A DNA stretch of 64,000 bases, from contig CAKQQU010000001.1 in assembly GCA_934271085.1 (NCBI GenBank), forward strand, positions 1-64,000, read 5' to 3'. A program made the translations under genes and the position numbers. Below are positions 54,752 to 62,789 of this stretch, piece after piece. This stretch comes from an uncultured Bacillota bacterium (GTDB lineage: Bacteria > Bacillota > Dehalobacteriia > UBA4068). The notes beneath the pieces were generated by a model. That model searched no databases. It was not told where the DNA came from and was given only the letters and a program-made list of their open reading frames with translations. Every line of letters begins with the position of its first letter. Within the stretch, counting starts at the first letter, position 1.

Positions 54752-56464
54752 TTAATTGCCAAAATATATGGCGGTACGCTGGATAATGGCCGCTACCTGA
54801 GCCCTGGTGGCGTATGTGCGCGGAGAAAATAGGTTGCCCGGCATACCGGTGATGATCCCCTTGTCGCTGCACCAGCTTACACCTGTTTTAGCCCATTGGG
54901 AAATGCTGCTGCCGTCCGAATAATTAGGTAAGCTGCCTTCATATATAGTGATATTGCTGCCCATTATTTCCGCAAAAAGGGAGATTATTTTGGCCATCTG
55001 CTCGCGGGTGATTTCGTCATTAGGGCCGAAAAGCCCGTTGCCGTACCCGGATATCAGCCCGTTTTCAACCGCCCACTCCAGATAAGGGAAATAATAGGCA
55101 TTACTGTCTGTATCAGAAAAAGAGACAATCCCGCTATGGGTTATTTCGCCACCCAGCTTTTCGTAAAGACGGCCGATTACTGTTACGAACATAGCGCGGG
55201 TCATGGATTGTTCGGGGGCGAATTTGTTGGTGCTTATCCCGTTAAAAAGGCTGTTGCTGACGCAGTAGGTTATGGCGGATTGAGCCCAGTGCCCGTCGAT
55301 ATCATTAAAGGCTTCCCAGTGTTCGCCGGGCATAAGATAAGCTCCGAAACCCACCGTAACATCATTGTTTGCCGCGGTATAGCTGTAGTTAATCAGTTCA
55401 TCGCTGAGCGAGCCTTCACGGAAAAAGATGTAACGGCAACTATTATCAATATTGGCAAAATATGTCCACTTTACAAATTTTTGGATAATACCGTTATTTT
55501 CATAGGTATAAGTAAAGGTAGGATCCGCGGTTATCCAGCCGGTATCCGGCAGATAGAACTCCACCCAGGCGTGGCGCAGGTTTTCCAGATTGATGCGGCC
55601 GTTTATCTGATCCACATATTCGGCAGTGGTATGTACCTGAGGCAGATAAAGATAGCCGTTTTGCCTTTTAGCCGCGATGCCGGCTGCCCGCAGGCAGGAA
55701 ATATAAAGGTTTGCATATCCCTGGCAGTTGGCGGTGCCCCTGGCCAGCACAGCCGCTCCGTCCTGATCCGCTTCCGGATCATTAATATAGGTCAGATAAA
55801 GATTTACCGCCGAAAATATTGCCCGGGCTTTCTGATAGGGGTCGCTAAGGGAGCCTACGGCTTTTTGGGTGAAGGCAATTATTTGGGGATCGGTGGAATT
55901 GATGCCTTCCCCTGGGTAGAGATAATTGCTCAGCGCCGGCAGCTCCTCCGCGGAATACTGATCAGGAATATTGGTGCGGTCAAACTGATAGCTCATGGCA
56001 GAAACATCTATTACAAATCTTTGGGTAAGCTTGATGCTTTGATTGCCGTAAAGATAATCGAAAGTGTAGACCGCGTTGCGGTGACCTTCTTCGTCTTCGG
56101 TTATACTAACTGCAGCAGGCGAAAGGACTTCTCCCCGAATACTGGCATATTCAGGCATCTTGCCATCTATAAGTGGAGTGGTGACCTTAACATTAAAGGC
56201 CATGGAACGGCTGTTATTGCGGATAGTATATTCGTGGATCAGGGTATAAGTCCATGTACCTGTTTTTTGATAATAAACCCGGTCTGCCAATATGGCTTCA
56301 TTATCTGATCCTGGGCCTTCCGGATCGTCAGCAACAATATCTGTGTTGGCAGGCTCCAGATCTTCAAGGGAATTATCGGCTCCGTCGCTGATTGCGGAAG
56401 CAGCGGGAGATATCAGCAACAGCAGCAAAAAAGCAACAGCAAAGACATTAAGTTTTTTAAACAT
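54752..56464 (-). CDS. Secreted transglutaminase-like protein with three SLH domains
   Basis: 570 residues from the ATG at 56464. Signal peptide (about 1-25), a beta-rich N-terminal domain (about 60-170), a transglutaminase core (about 200-320) with the Cys in RGTANCQGYANLYI, the His in RHAWVEFYLPDTGW and the Asp in ITADPTFTY, and three S-layer-homology repeats (about 390-570: FNDIDGHWAQSAITYCVSN, FPYLEWAVENGLISGYGNG, SISQWAKTGVSWCSDKGII). SLH domains bind pyruvylated wall polymers, so the protein is held on the cell surface. The catalytic triad looks complete; it may be a protease or a cross-linker. It is followed after 72 bases by the HTH-dgt pair. Confidence 0.9.
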   Translation of the reverse strand: MFKKLNVFAVAFLLLLLISPAASAISDGADNSLEDLEPANTDIVADDPEGPGSDNEAILADRVYYQKTGTWTYTLIHEYTIRNNSRSMAFNVKVTTPLIDGKMPEYASIRGEVLSPAAVSITEDEEGHRNAVYTFDYLYGNQSIKLTQRFVIDVSAMSYQFDRTNIPDQYSAEELPALSNYLYPGEGINSTDPQIIAFTQKAVGSLSDPYQKARAIFSAVNLYLTYINDPEADQDGAAVLARGTANCQGYANLYISCLRAAGIAAKRQNGYLYLPQVHTTAEYVDQINGRINLENLRHAWVEFYLPDTGWITADPTFTYTYENNGIIQKFVKWTYFANIDNSCRYIFFREGSLSDELINYSYTAANNDVTVGFGAYLMPGEHWEAFNDIDGHWAQSAITYCVSNSLFNGISTNKFAPEQSMTRAMFVTVIGRLYEKLGGEITHSGIVSFSDTDSNAYYFPYLEWAVENGLISGYGNGLFGPNDEITREQMAKIISLFAEIMGSNITIYEGSLPNYSDGSSISQWAKTGVSWCSDKGIITGMPGNLFSPRTYATRAQVAAIIQRTAIYFGN

Positions 56465-56792
56465 TTTTTTCTCCGTAATAAGCAGGCGGCTTATTATAAG
56501 CCGGTATTCGATCAATATATCAATCAATATAATAAACAGGAAAGATTTGTTCCCATTGTATTTGCCGCACAGGTTTTCAGGAATATTTTCCGGAATACGC
56601 GCAAGATTATTGTTAAGTAAGTTTTTGAGATATGCTAAATTTTAAAAGCTGTTTTTTAATAAAGCCTTTAACAGTTTTATTTCTCTGTTCCTATTCGATA
56701 ATCCTTTATGCTGCTTATTGGACAATAGGTTCAATAAATGGTAATATTATGATAATAAAGAGGTATCTGTATATAAAAGTGGGGAGAGTTTT
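56465..56792. other. Divergent intergenic region of SLH protein and coaD
   Basis: AT-rich, 328 bases. Near the SLH gene it contains a 17-bp palindrome (56487-56503) over a promoter (56493-56523). Near coaD it contains TTGGAC and TAATAT with an 18-base spacer, a possible coaD promoter. No other gene seen. Confidence 0.5.
56487..56523 (-). promoter_or_regulatory. Promoter overlapped by a palindrome, SLH-transglutaminase gene
   Basis: Minus-strand TTGATA (56523-56518) and TATAAT (56498-56493) are 19 bases apart. The palindrome CGGCTTA-TTA-TAAGCCG (56487-56503) covers the -10 box. A protein bound there would block transcription, so this is a candidate operator. Confidence 0.45.
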
Positions 56793-57263
56793 ATGAAAAC
56801 AGCCGTATACGCCGGAACATTTGACCCTATCACCAACGGCCATGTGGATATTGCCCAAAGGGCGGCTTCTCTTTTTAACAAGGTTATAGTGGCGGTGGCC
56901 AAGGAGAATTATAAAAATAATATGTTTTCCCTGGATGAGCGCTGCGCCCTGGCCAGAGAGGCATTAGCTGATATAAAGAATATCGAAGTAGTGGAATTTG
57001 ATGGTCTGTTGGTGGATTTTTGCCATCAGCAGGGTGCGGACGCCATTATCCGCGGCCTGCGGGCTGTTTCCGATTTTGATGCGGAGTTCCAGATGGCCCT
57101 GCTCAACAGAAAGCTTAATGGCGGTATGGATACGGTTTTTTTGATGAGCGACGCCAAATATCAGTTTATCAGCAGCAGCATTATCCGTAACTGCGCTGGT
57201 TTAGGCGCCGAGATAACGGACATGGTTCCCGCCTGCGTGGCAGAGGCCCTTAAACGCCGTTGA
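56793..57263 (+). CDS. coaD: Phosphopantetheine adenylyltransferase
   Basis: 156 residues, the normal length. It joins ATP and 4'-phosphopantetheine to dephospho-CoA in CoA synthesis. The nucleotidyltransferase motif is AGTFDPITNGHVDIAQRAA (T/HxGH), followed by VAKENYKNNMFSLDERCALA, DAIIRGLRAVSDFDAEFQMA and the C-terminal ISSSIIRNCAGLG. GGGGAGAG precedes the ATG. It ends only seven bases before the end of the convergent nth gene, with no terminator between. Confidence 0.97.
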   Translation: MKTAVYAGTFDPITNGHVDIAQRAASLFNKVIVAVAKENYKNNMFSLDERCALAREALADIKNIEVVEFDGLLVDFCHQQGADAIIRGLRAVSDFDAEFQMALLNRKLNGGMDTVFLMSDAKYQFISSSIIRNCAGLGAEITDMVPACVAEALKRR

Positions 57264-57270
57264 TTTTGCG

Positions 57271-57912
57271 CTATTTTGACTTTAGGCAGCTGGGGCAAAG
57301 CCGGGCTATAGGGCAATCGCCGCATTGGGGATTACGGGCGCTGCATCTTTTACGCCCATGCCAGATAAGCCAGTGATGGGCCTCCCCCCATTTTTCTTTT
57401 GGGATAAGGGCGCATAATGCAGCCTCTGTTTGCTGGGGTGTTTTGGCGTCTGCCAGCCCCATCCGGTTCGCTACCCGGAAAACATGGGTATCTACTGCCA
57501 GAGCAGGGATGCCATACCCTACGGCCAACACTACATTGGCGGTTTTACCTCCTACCCCCGGAAGAGCTACCAGCTCTTCCTTATCGGCGGGTACCTGCCC
57601 GCCGTAGTTGTCGTTGATTATGCGGCTGGCCGCTACAATATTCTTGGCCTTATTCTTATAAAGGCCGCAGGAACTGATAAGTGGTTCCAGTTCTTCCGGG
57701 GTAAGCGCGGCGAATGATGCCGCATCCGGATATAAAGGAAACAGCTTATCCGTGATACGGTTGACCTGGTTGTCATTAGTCTGGGCAGAAAGCATTACCG
57801 CAATAAGCAGCTGAAATACCGAGCCGAATTTAAGGGCAGAACCTGTTCCCCTGTATGTTTCTTCCAGAATCGCCAAAATGGCGTCTGCGGTTTTTTTATC
57901 TACAGTGCTCAT
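57271..57912 (-). CDS. nth: Endonuclease III
   Basis: 213 residues. A DNA glycosylase/AP lyase that removes oxidised pyrimidines. The helix-hairpin-helix LVALPGVGGKTANVVLAVG carries the catalytic Lys; the catalytic Asp is in LAVDTHVFRVANRMG. The C-terminal iron-sulfur cluster has the classic spacing C-x6-C-x2-C-x5-C (CSARNPQCGDCPIARLC). GAGGT precedes the ATG. Confidence 0.96.
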   Translation of the reverse strand: MSTVDKKTADAILAILEETYRGTGSALKFGSVFQLLIAVMLSAQTNDNQVNRITDKLFPLYPDAASFAALTPEELEPLISSCGLYKNKAKNIVAASRIINDNYGGQVPADKEELVALPGVGGKTANVVLAVGYGIPALAVDTHVFRVANRMGLADAKTPQQTEAALCALIPKEKWGEAHHWLIWHGRKRCSARNPQCGDCPIARLCPSCLKSK

Positions 57913-57983
57913 TTTTACCTCACGTATTATAATATTTTATTTTACATCATAGCCCTTAAAATGACAATGGGCAGGCAATTTCT

Positions 57984-58021
57984 CTTCTTTGCGGCATATA
58001 TTGCAATGTAGCGCAAAGAAG
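57984..58021. promoter_or_regulatory. Inverted repeat in the leader of the small membrane protein gene
   Basis: CTTCTTTGCG and CGCAAAGAAG form a perfect 10-bp dyad with an 18-base spacer. The right arm abuts the GGGGTGAG ribosome site of the gene at 58033. It may be an operator or an RNA hairpin that hides the ribosome site. Confidence 0.45.
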
Positions 58022-58032
58022 GGGTGAGATAT

Positions 58033-58227
58033 ATGGGAAATAATTTTTTCGGCAAGGTGAAAAATTCCCTGACCAGTACCTTTGACCATTGTTTTGGAGA
58101 AAATATCGGCAATATAGTGTTGATGGTGGTAGCAGCCCTGCTGCTTATATCCCTTATGCTTTCGCCGGCTATTTTGATAGCGCTGGCTCTTTTCGGGCTT
58201 TTTTTATGGGCATTGCTTTATTGCTGA
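58033..58227 (+). CDS. Small hydrophobic membrane protein
   Basis: 64 residues. A basic N-terminus (about 1-14) and two tightly spaced membrane helices (about 26-43 and 45-62: IVLMVVAALLLISLMLS, ILIALALFGLFLWALLY). GGGGTGAG lies six bases before the ATG; a GTG at 58024 lies inside this site and is less likely. Function unknown. It precedes the UPF0173 gene by about 90 bases on the same strand. The leader carries the inverted repeat at 57984-58021. Confidence 0.65.
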   Translation: MGNNFFGKVKNSLTSTFDHCFGENIGNIVLMVVAALLLISLMLSPAILIALALFGLFLWALLYC

Positions 58228-58319
58228 TATATTCTGTGTATGATATATTTAATATCATAAAAAAACAAGTATAAATAGTTCTGTCATTATTGATTGATTC
58301 TTTAAAGGAGAAGTGTTTT

Positions 58320-59015
58320 ATGAAGCTGATTTATGAGGGACATGCCTGTTTTCAGATTATCACCGGAGGCGTCAATATCCTGATCGATCCTTATATAAGC
58401 GGCAATCCTCTTTGCCGAAAAACTCCGGATGATTTTACTCCGGATCTGATACTGGTCACCCATGGCCATGGGGATCATCTTGGCGATACCCTGGCTATAG
58501 CCCGCCGCTGCGGCGCTACTGTCGCCGGGCAGGTGGATCTGATCAATGCCCTTGACTGCCGGGGGATAGATGCGGTCGCTTTTAATTTAGGCGGCAGCTT
58601 TGATTTTCGGGGTATAAGGATAACCATGGTGCCGGCCTGGCACGGTAACGGGATAAGAACCGGCGAGGGCAATATTTATGCCGGAATTGCCTGCGGTTAT
58701 ATAGTAGATGATGGAGAAAGCCGGGTATACCATGCCGGAGACACCTGTCTTTTCGGCGATATGGCGGCTGTTATTTCCAGATATGACCTGGATTGCGCCT
58801 TGCTTCCCATAGGAGATTTTTATACTATGGGCCCGGATGACGCGCTGCTTGCTGCCGACTGGCTGAAAGCAGGGACAGTTATCCCCATGCATTACAATAC
58901 CTTTGATGTTATCCGGCAGGATGCCGCTGGCTTTGCGGCCAGGGTAGAGCAGAAGACGACCAGCCGCGCAATAGTGCTGAATCCCGGGGATGACTGTTTA
59001 ATAGGGGATAAATAA
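58320..59015 (+). CDS. UPF0173 metallo-beta-lactamase-fold hydrolase
   Basis: 231 residues from the ATG at 58320 (AAGGAG before it). Metallo-hydrolase of the YtkL/UPF0173 type with HxHxDH in LVTHGHGDHLGDT, further ligands in VYHAGDTCLFGDM and the final VIPMHYNTFDVI. Family members are presumed cytosolic phosphodiesterase- or lactonase-like enzymes, the true substrate being unknown. Length and motif order are normal. Confidence 0.9.
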   Translation: MKLIYEGHACFQIITGGVNILIDPYISGNPLCRKTPDDFTPDLILVTHGHGDHLGDTLAIARRCGATVAGQVDLINALDCRGIDAVAFNLGGSFDFRGIRITMVPAWHGNGIRTGEGNIYAGIACGYIVDDGESRVYHAGDTCLFGDMAAVISRYDLDCALLPIGDFYTMGPDDALLAADWLKAGTVIPMHYNTFDVIRQDAAGFAARVEQKTTSRAIVLNPGDDCLIGDK

Positions 59016-59035
59016 TGTTTTTTTGTAAAAAACTC

Positions 59036-59064
59036 TTGCCAAATAGTTTTTTATACTGTATAAT
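59036..59064 (+). promoter_or_regulatory. Predicted promoter of tRNA-Thr
   Basis: TTGCCA and a consensus TATAAT separated by 17 bases, 28 bases before the mature tRNA 5' end. The leader between them contains TGCTGCG/CGCAGCA (59071-59088), a short hairpin that may help 5' processing. Confidence 0.82.
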
Positions 59065-59091
59065 AATTTTTGCTGCGAGACCGCAGCAGAT

Positions 59092-59167
<76 letters not shown>

Positions 59168-59168
59168 T

Positions 59169-59204
59169 AAACCTTCTGCGATAGCGGAAGGTTTTTGTTT
59201 TTTT
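59169..59204 (+). terminator. Rho-independent terminator of tRNA-Thr
   Basis: 9-bp stem ACCTTCTGC/GCGGAAGGT with a GATA loop, then TTTTGTTTTTTT. Confidence 0.9.
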
Positions 59205-59261
59205 AAGCACTGGGGGATTATTAACAAGATAATTATCTTCGGCAGCTGACAGGGGGCGGCA

Positions 59262-60038
59262 ATGAAAAACTTTTTAATAGAATCTGCCCTGCTTACCCAT
59301 GGTCTGGTTTCTCTTAAGGACGATTTTATGGAGCAGTTTTGGCCCAAAGACCTGGATAATATTGCTTGGGTAGACGGAGGACAGATAAGGACAGGGTCTA
59401 TAGCGGATTATCTTTTTTTTCGCCGCAGCCATGAAAAGCTGCTGCGTATAGATTCCGCCAGCCTTTCTTCCGCTTTATCAGAAGGTTGCTCCGGTGGGCT
59501 TACTGCCTCCGGTACTATGGCAGCCTGCCTGCTGCAAGGGCTGAGCCTGGCTGTTACCTGCGGCATGGGCGGTATCGGCAATATTCGCGGAGCGGAGTTT
59601 TCTGCTGACCTGACAGCCCTGAGCCGGCTGCCGGTGGCTTTGATAGCAACATCCCCCAAAGATATGCTGGATATACCGGCTACTATAAACTGGCTGGCGG
59701 AGCATGGGGTAAAAGTTTTGGGCTACGGCAGTTCTTTCTGCGATGGATTTATTTTCCCTGGCGCCAAAACAGAGCTGGCAGGTTGTATGGAGTGGGGGGC
59801 GGAACGGCCGCTGCTTCCGGGAGAGCTTTTGCTTAATGCTATAAGCAAAGAGTGCAGGCTGCAGGATACTGACTTTTTGCGGCAGGGGATCGAGGTTGGC
59901 AAAGTCGCTGTAAAAAAAGGAGAATATTTTCATCCTGCCGCCAATGGTACGATAGACCGTTTGAGCAAAGGACAAAGCGCCATGATACAGCTTCGATCGC
60001 TTATAGCCAATGCATTACTGGCAGAGCGCTGCTGTTGA
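59262..60038 (+). CDS. Divergent pseudouridine-5'-phosphate glycosidase-like protein
   Basis: 258 residues, GGGGGC before the ATG. The chain follows PsuG along its length: FLIESALLTHG at the start (PsuG ALESTIISHG), VDGGQIRTGS, TCGMGGIGNIRGAEFSADL (PsuG TGGIGG...DISADL), SPKDMLDIPATINWL (PsuG AKSILD) and IANALLAE near the end. PsuG cleaves or forms the C-glycosidic bond of pseudouridine 5'-phosphate. Conserved residues kept are E7, D116, K133 and N250, but the catalytic Lys of E. coli PsuG (K93, in GKNGATT) is replaced: the matching stretch is GCSGGLT (C76). It is also about 50 residues shorter. Activity on pseudouridine phosphate is therefore doubtful; no PsuK kinase or transporter is nearby. 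Confidence 0.75.
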   Translation: MKNFLIESALLTHGLVSLKDDFMEQFWPKDLDNIAWVDGGQIRTGSIADYLFFRRSHEKLLRIDSASLSSALSEGCSGGLTASGTMAACLLQGLSLAVTCGMGGIGNIRGAEFSADLTALSRLPVALIATSPKDMLDIPATINWLAEHGVKVLGYGSSFCDGFIFPGAKTELAGCMEWGAERPLLPGELLLNAISKECRLQDTDFLRQGIEVGKVAVKKGEYFHPAANGTIDRLSKGQSAMIQLRSLIANALLAERCC

Positions 60039-60058
60039 CCTTGAAAATATCCAGATGC

Positions 60059-60094
60059 AAATACCCGGTACTGCAAAACAGTACCGGGTATTTT
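60059..60094. terminator. Bidirectional rho-independent terminator
   Basis: 14-bp stem (ATACCCGGTACTG and complement extended by A-T pairs) with a CAAAA loop and T run. Separates the PsuG-like gene from the convergent lipoprotein gene. Confidence 0.92.
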
Positions 60095-60123
60095 GGGAGG
60101 ATGTGATTTACCCATATTGGGAT

Positions 60124-61617
60124 TTAGCCGGCGCTGCGTATCAGCTGTATGGTTTTGCCCAACTCACTGTCCAGCAGGGGTCGGCCGGTGAGGCAGCGCA
60201 TATCCAGCTTCATATAATCATCTTTGTTGACATTCAGCAGCAGCGCTCCGCTATAGCCGTCTTCATAATAGCTGTTATAATAATAGACCATGCCTTCCTG
60301 GGTCATTCCCAGATACGCTATGTTGCCCACCAGAATGGGGGAATCATATCCTGTCTGATCGGAATAGATGGTCAGGCTGGCTTCTCCGGGATATATATCT
60401 ACAAAATAAAAGGTGTTTGCTGTGGAATAGCCCCAGGAATCGCAAATATTATATGGTAAGACGCTCCCTGCCGCAAGCGCCGGGTCAGTCAGCTCATGGC
60501 TTTGCCCTTGGGAATCGACAGCAAAAACAGCGGCATATGAATTATCGCTGTTGGGACGGGCTTCAAAGGATACTATATCCCTTATCCCGGCCAGGCGCCC
60601 GCCGCAGACCAGATAGCCCGCCTGCAGCCCCATGCTGATATCTGCGTATTCCACATGGCCGTCCTCTGTAAGCAGGAAAAGATAGACAAAGTTGTCATTA
60701 ACTATAGGACCTACAAAAATGTCGCTGTAATTATTATAGGCCCCCTGCAGCAGATAAGTACCGCTTTCCGCCCCCAGTGACGCCAGAAAATCAGCGCCTT
60801 CCGGGGTGTCTTCTATATCAATAGTGATCTCGCCGCCTTCTAGTGTGGCGCGGACAGGGCCCCATTGGGAAGCTTTTTCCGGCTGGGATGGGGCGGCATT
60901 AACAGTAATAAGCTGATAATACCAGCTTGCCCCTGCAATAGAGCCGATAGGCTGGGCCACTTCAAGCTGACCTTCATCGTTAAGATAAAGCAGTCCGTCT
61001 ATGCTGATATTATCATTGCCAATAGTCCAGCTGCGCTGGATATAATTATCATAGTTTAATTCGCTGCCGTCAATATCGCCGTACATATCATCGAAGGTGT
61101 TGATTGCCGCTGCCCGCAGCTGGGTGAGAAACTCTTCCCGGCTAAGGCCTGCTATTGCCAGCAGCTGTTCATTGTCCAACTGTTCGTCTGCCTCAAAATC
61201 ATAGTTGAATATGCAATATTCAGTATAGTCATTATCCATATATATGGCGATGACCAGTGAAAGCAGGCTGCCGTTCCAGTGGCTTTGCCAGTTGATGTTA
61301 CTGGGAGTATAAAGCCATCCCTGATCCATGTTATAGTGAGCTTCTTCCATTATAGGGTCAAAAACAGTCGCTATTTGCTGATTTATGCTCTCGGCTCCCG
61401 GGGTTTCTGCCAGAATCTGGGGAATGTGATAGGAATAATTCCAGGTATTGCCATAGGTGTCGGTAGCGCTGCCTTCTTCACTGTAAATTTCGCCGATCAG
61501 GCTGTCGTCATAGACGCTCTGGCTGTTGGGATCATCCGTCGGATCTTTGCCGCAGCCTGCCAGCAGTAAAGCTAGCATCATGGCTGCAATGGCAAGCAAT
61601 AATAATTTATGTTTCAT
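60124..61617 (-). CDS. Large lipoprotein of unknown function
   Basis: 497 residues from the ATG at 61617 (AGGAGG before it; an ATG at 61689 has none). Signal peptide with lipobox (ALLLAGCGKD). The N-terminal half (about 40-260: NYSYHIPQILAETPGAESIN, IMEEAHYNM, YTEYCIFNYDFEADEQLDNE, INTFDDMYGD) resembles the DUF3298/DUF4163 (PdaC/RsiV-like) envelope domains. The C-terminal half (about 270-495) is beta-rich with repeated DxxG turns. Acidic overall. Its upstream region carries two 14-bp direct repeats and a possible structured leader. Confidence 0.7.
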   Translation of the reverse strand: MKHKLLLLAIAAMMLALLLAGCGKDPTDDPNSQSVYDDSLIGEIYSEEGSATDTYGNTWNYSYHIPQILAETPGAESINQQIATVFDPIMEEAHYNMDQGWLYTPSNINWQSHWNGSLLSLVIAIYMDNDYTEYCIFNYDFEADEQLDNEQLLAIAGLSREEFLTQLRAAAINTFDDMYGDIDGSELNYDNYIQRSWTIGNDNISIDGLLYLNDEGQLEVAQPIGSIAGASWYYQLITVNAAPSQPEKASQWGPVRATLEGGEITIDIEDTPEGADFLASLGAESGTYLLQGAYNNYSDIFVGPIVNDNFVYLFLLTEDGHVEYADISMGLQAGYLVCGGRLAGIRDIVSFEARPNSDNSYAAVFAVDSQGQSHELTDPALAAGSVLPYNICDSWGYSTANTFYFVDIYPGEASLTIYSDQTGYDSPILVGNIAYLGMTQEGMVYYYNSYYEDGYSGALLLNVNKDDYMKLDMRCLTGRPLLDSELGKTIQLIRSAG

Positions 61618-61714
61618 GTTATCCTCCTTTTTGCTGTGGGCTGTCAGACTGAGTGAGCTGTCTGCTTTCGAGCATTTTCCACAATGCATTATCTACATTT
61701 TAGCCTAGGGAATA

Positions 61715-61809
61715 GGGGTTGTCACTAGCACTTTTGCCAGTTTGTTCTTAACCCGGCTTTGCCCCATCCTTTGCCGCTGTAGACAGAGCCCAGGTGCGGC
61801 TATAGACAG
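61715..61809 (-). promoter_or_regulatory. Possible structured leader and direct repeats upstream of the lipoprotein gene
   Basis: Minus-strand order: two 14-base direct repeats CTGTCTAYAGCSGC (61809-61796 and 61786-61773; period 23, near two helical turns), then GGGGCAAAGCC, then a nested fold in which GGGTT pairs with AACCC (61754-61750 with 61719-61715) around ACTGGC/GCTAGT. The GGGGCAAAGCC part recalls the c-di-GMP-I riboswitch core, but its P1b helix has no room here. Confidence 0.35.
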
Positions 61810-61903
61810 GTATATATGGGCCTATGTTATTTTATTGGCGCTGTCTTTGGTCGGTGTATGGCCTGAATAGACCAGGGGCGGAGGCAGGCTTAAATACGGT
61901 AAT

Positions 61904-61940
61904 AAAAAGAGCAAGCCGCAGCAGCCAGCTTGCTCTTTTT
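61904..61940. terminator. Rho-independent terminator of the glycyl-radical operon
   Basis: 13-bp stem (AAAAAGAGCAAGC and complement) with an 11-base loop, A/T runs on both sides, 26 bases after the dehydrogenase stop. Confidence 0.9.
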
Positions 61941-61965
61941 ATGTTCTTCTGTAAGCAGTTGCGTT

Positions 61966-62766
61966 TTATTTTTCGGGGTCGTAGGTGAAAACACGGGTGC
62001 AGGCCCAGCCGCCGTCTACCAGGAAGGTCTGACCGGTGACGAATTTACCGGCTTCGCTGGCCAGGAAAAGGGCTATGCCCAGATAATCGTCAGTTTCGGA
62101 CATTCTGCCCATGGGTACCTGAGCGATAGCGGCATCCAGATAGGACTGGGGGCGCTGAGCCATCATGGGGGTGTTGATCCAGATGGGAGCGATACCGTTG
62201 ACGGTGACGCCCTTGGGAGCCATTTCTACGGCAAAGAAACGGGTAGACTGCATAACGCCGGCTTTGCTCACTGCATAGGCCATAGCATCGTTGGCATTGA
62301 CGGAGAAAGCATCGATGGAATTGTAATCGATGATGCGGCCCCAGCCATTCTTAACCATGACTTTACCGACTTCCTGATTGAGGAATATGGAGCCCAGCAG
62401 ATTTGTCTCCAAAGTGCTTCTTAAGGTTTCTTCCCGGAATTTCAGGGTGTTTTCCACGAAGCAGTTAGCGGCAGTATGGATAAGTACGTCGATGCGGCCG
62501 TATCTTTTTTCTACCTCGGCTACCTTGGCAATGATATCGGCATGATCGGCAATATCCATCTGGATAGTATCAATAGTCAGGCCCTCGTCAGCCAGCATTT
62601 TTTTAACTTCTTCCAGTTGCTCGGCACGTCTGGTTGCCACAATGACTTTGGAGCCGTTTTTGGCAAAGCAGCGGGCATTGGCTTTGGCTACGCCGCCGCC
62701 GCCGGTGATCAGGACTATTTTGCCGCTAACGTCAAACATGTTTTCGATCAGTTGCATATCTTTCAT
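61966..62766 (-). CDS. Short-chain dehydrogenase/reductase with altered nucleotide-binding loop
   Basis: 266 residues, SDR family (gluconate-5-dehydrogenase-like). Catalytic Ser, Tyr and Lys are visible in IIDYNSIDAFS and AYAVSKAG; LIHTAANCF is the NNAG-type strand, and INTPMMAQRP follows. The dinucleotide loop reads VLITGGGGVAKANARCFA, against the family TGxxxGxG, so the last two Gly of the motif are missing; it looks one residue short within a GGC-triplet run at 62692-62703. GGAGG precedes the ATG. It follows the activase by 23 bases, and together they probably serve the glycyl-radical enzyme. The substrate is unknown. Confidence 0.87.
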   Translation of the reverse strand: MKDMQLIENMFDVSGKIVLITGGGGVAKANARCFAKNGSKVIVATRRAEQLEEVKKMLADEGLTIDTIQMDIADHADIIAKVAEVEKRYGRIDVLIHTAANCFVENTLKFREETLRSTLETNLLGSIFLNQEVGKVMVKNGWGRIIDYNSIDAFSVNANDAMAYAVSKAGVMQSTRFFAVEMAPKGVTVNGIAPIWINTPMMAQRPQSYLDAAIAQVPMGRMSETDDYLGIALFLASEAGKFVTGQTFLVDGGWACTRVFTYDPEK

Positions 62767-62789
62767 CGATGTTTCCTCCGTTTAAATTT

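Noticed and set aside
59071..59088. Short hairpin as terminator of the UPF0173 gene
   Set aside because: It lies downstream of a consensus promoter with no T tract and within the tRNA precursor leader.
61744..61780. c-di-GMP-I (GEMM) riboswitch before the large lipoprotein gene
   Set aside because: GGGGCAAAGCC resembles part of the core, but only two bases separate it from the preceding GGCAAAGG, leaving no room for the P1b hairpin; not called without a covariance search.
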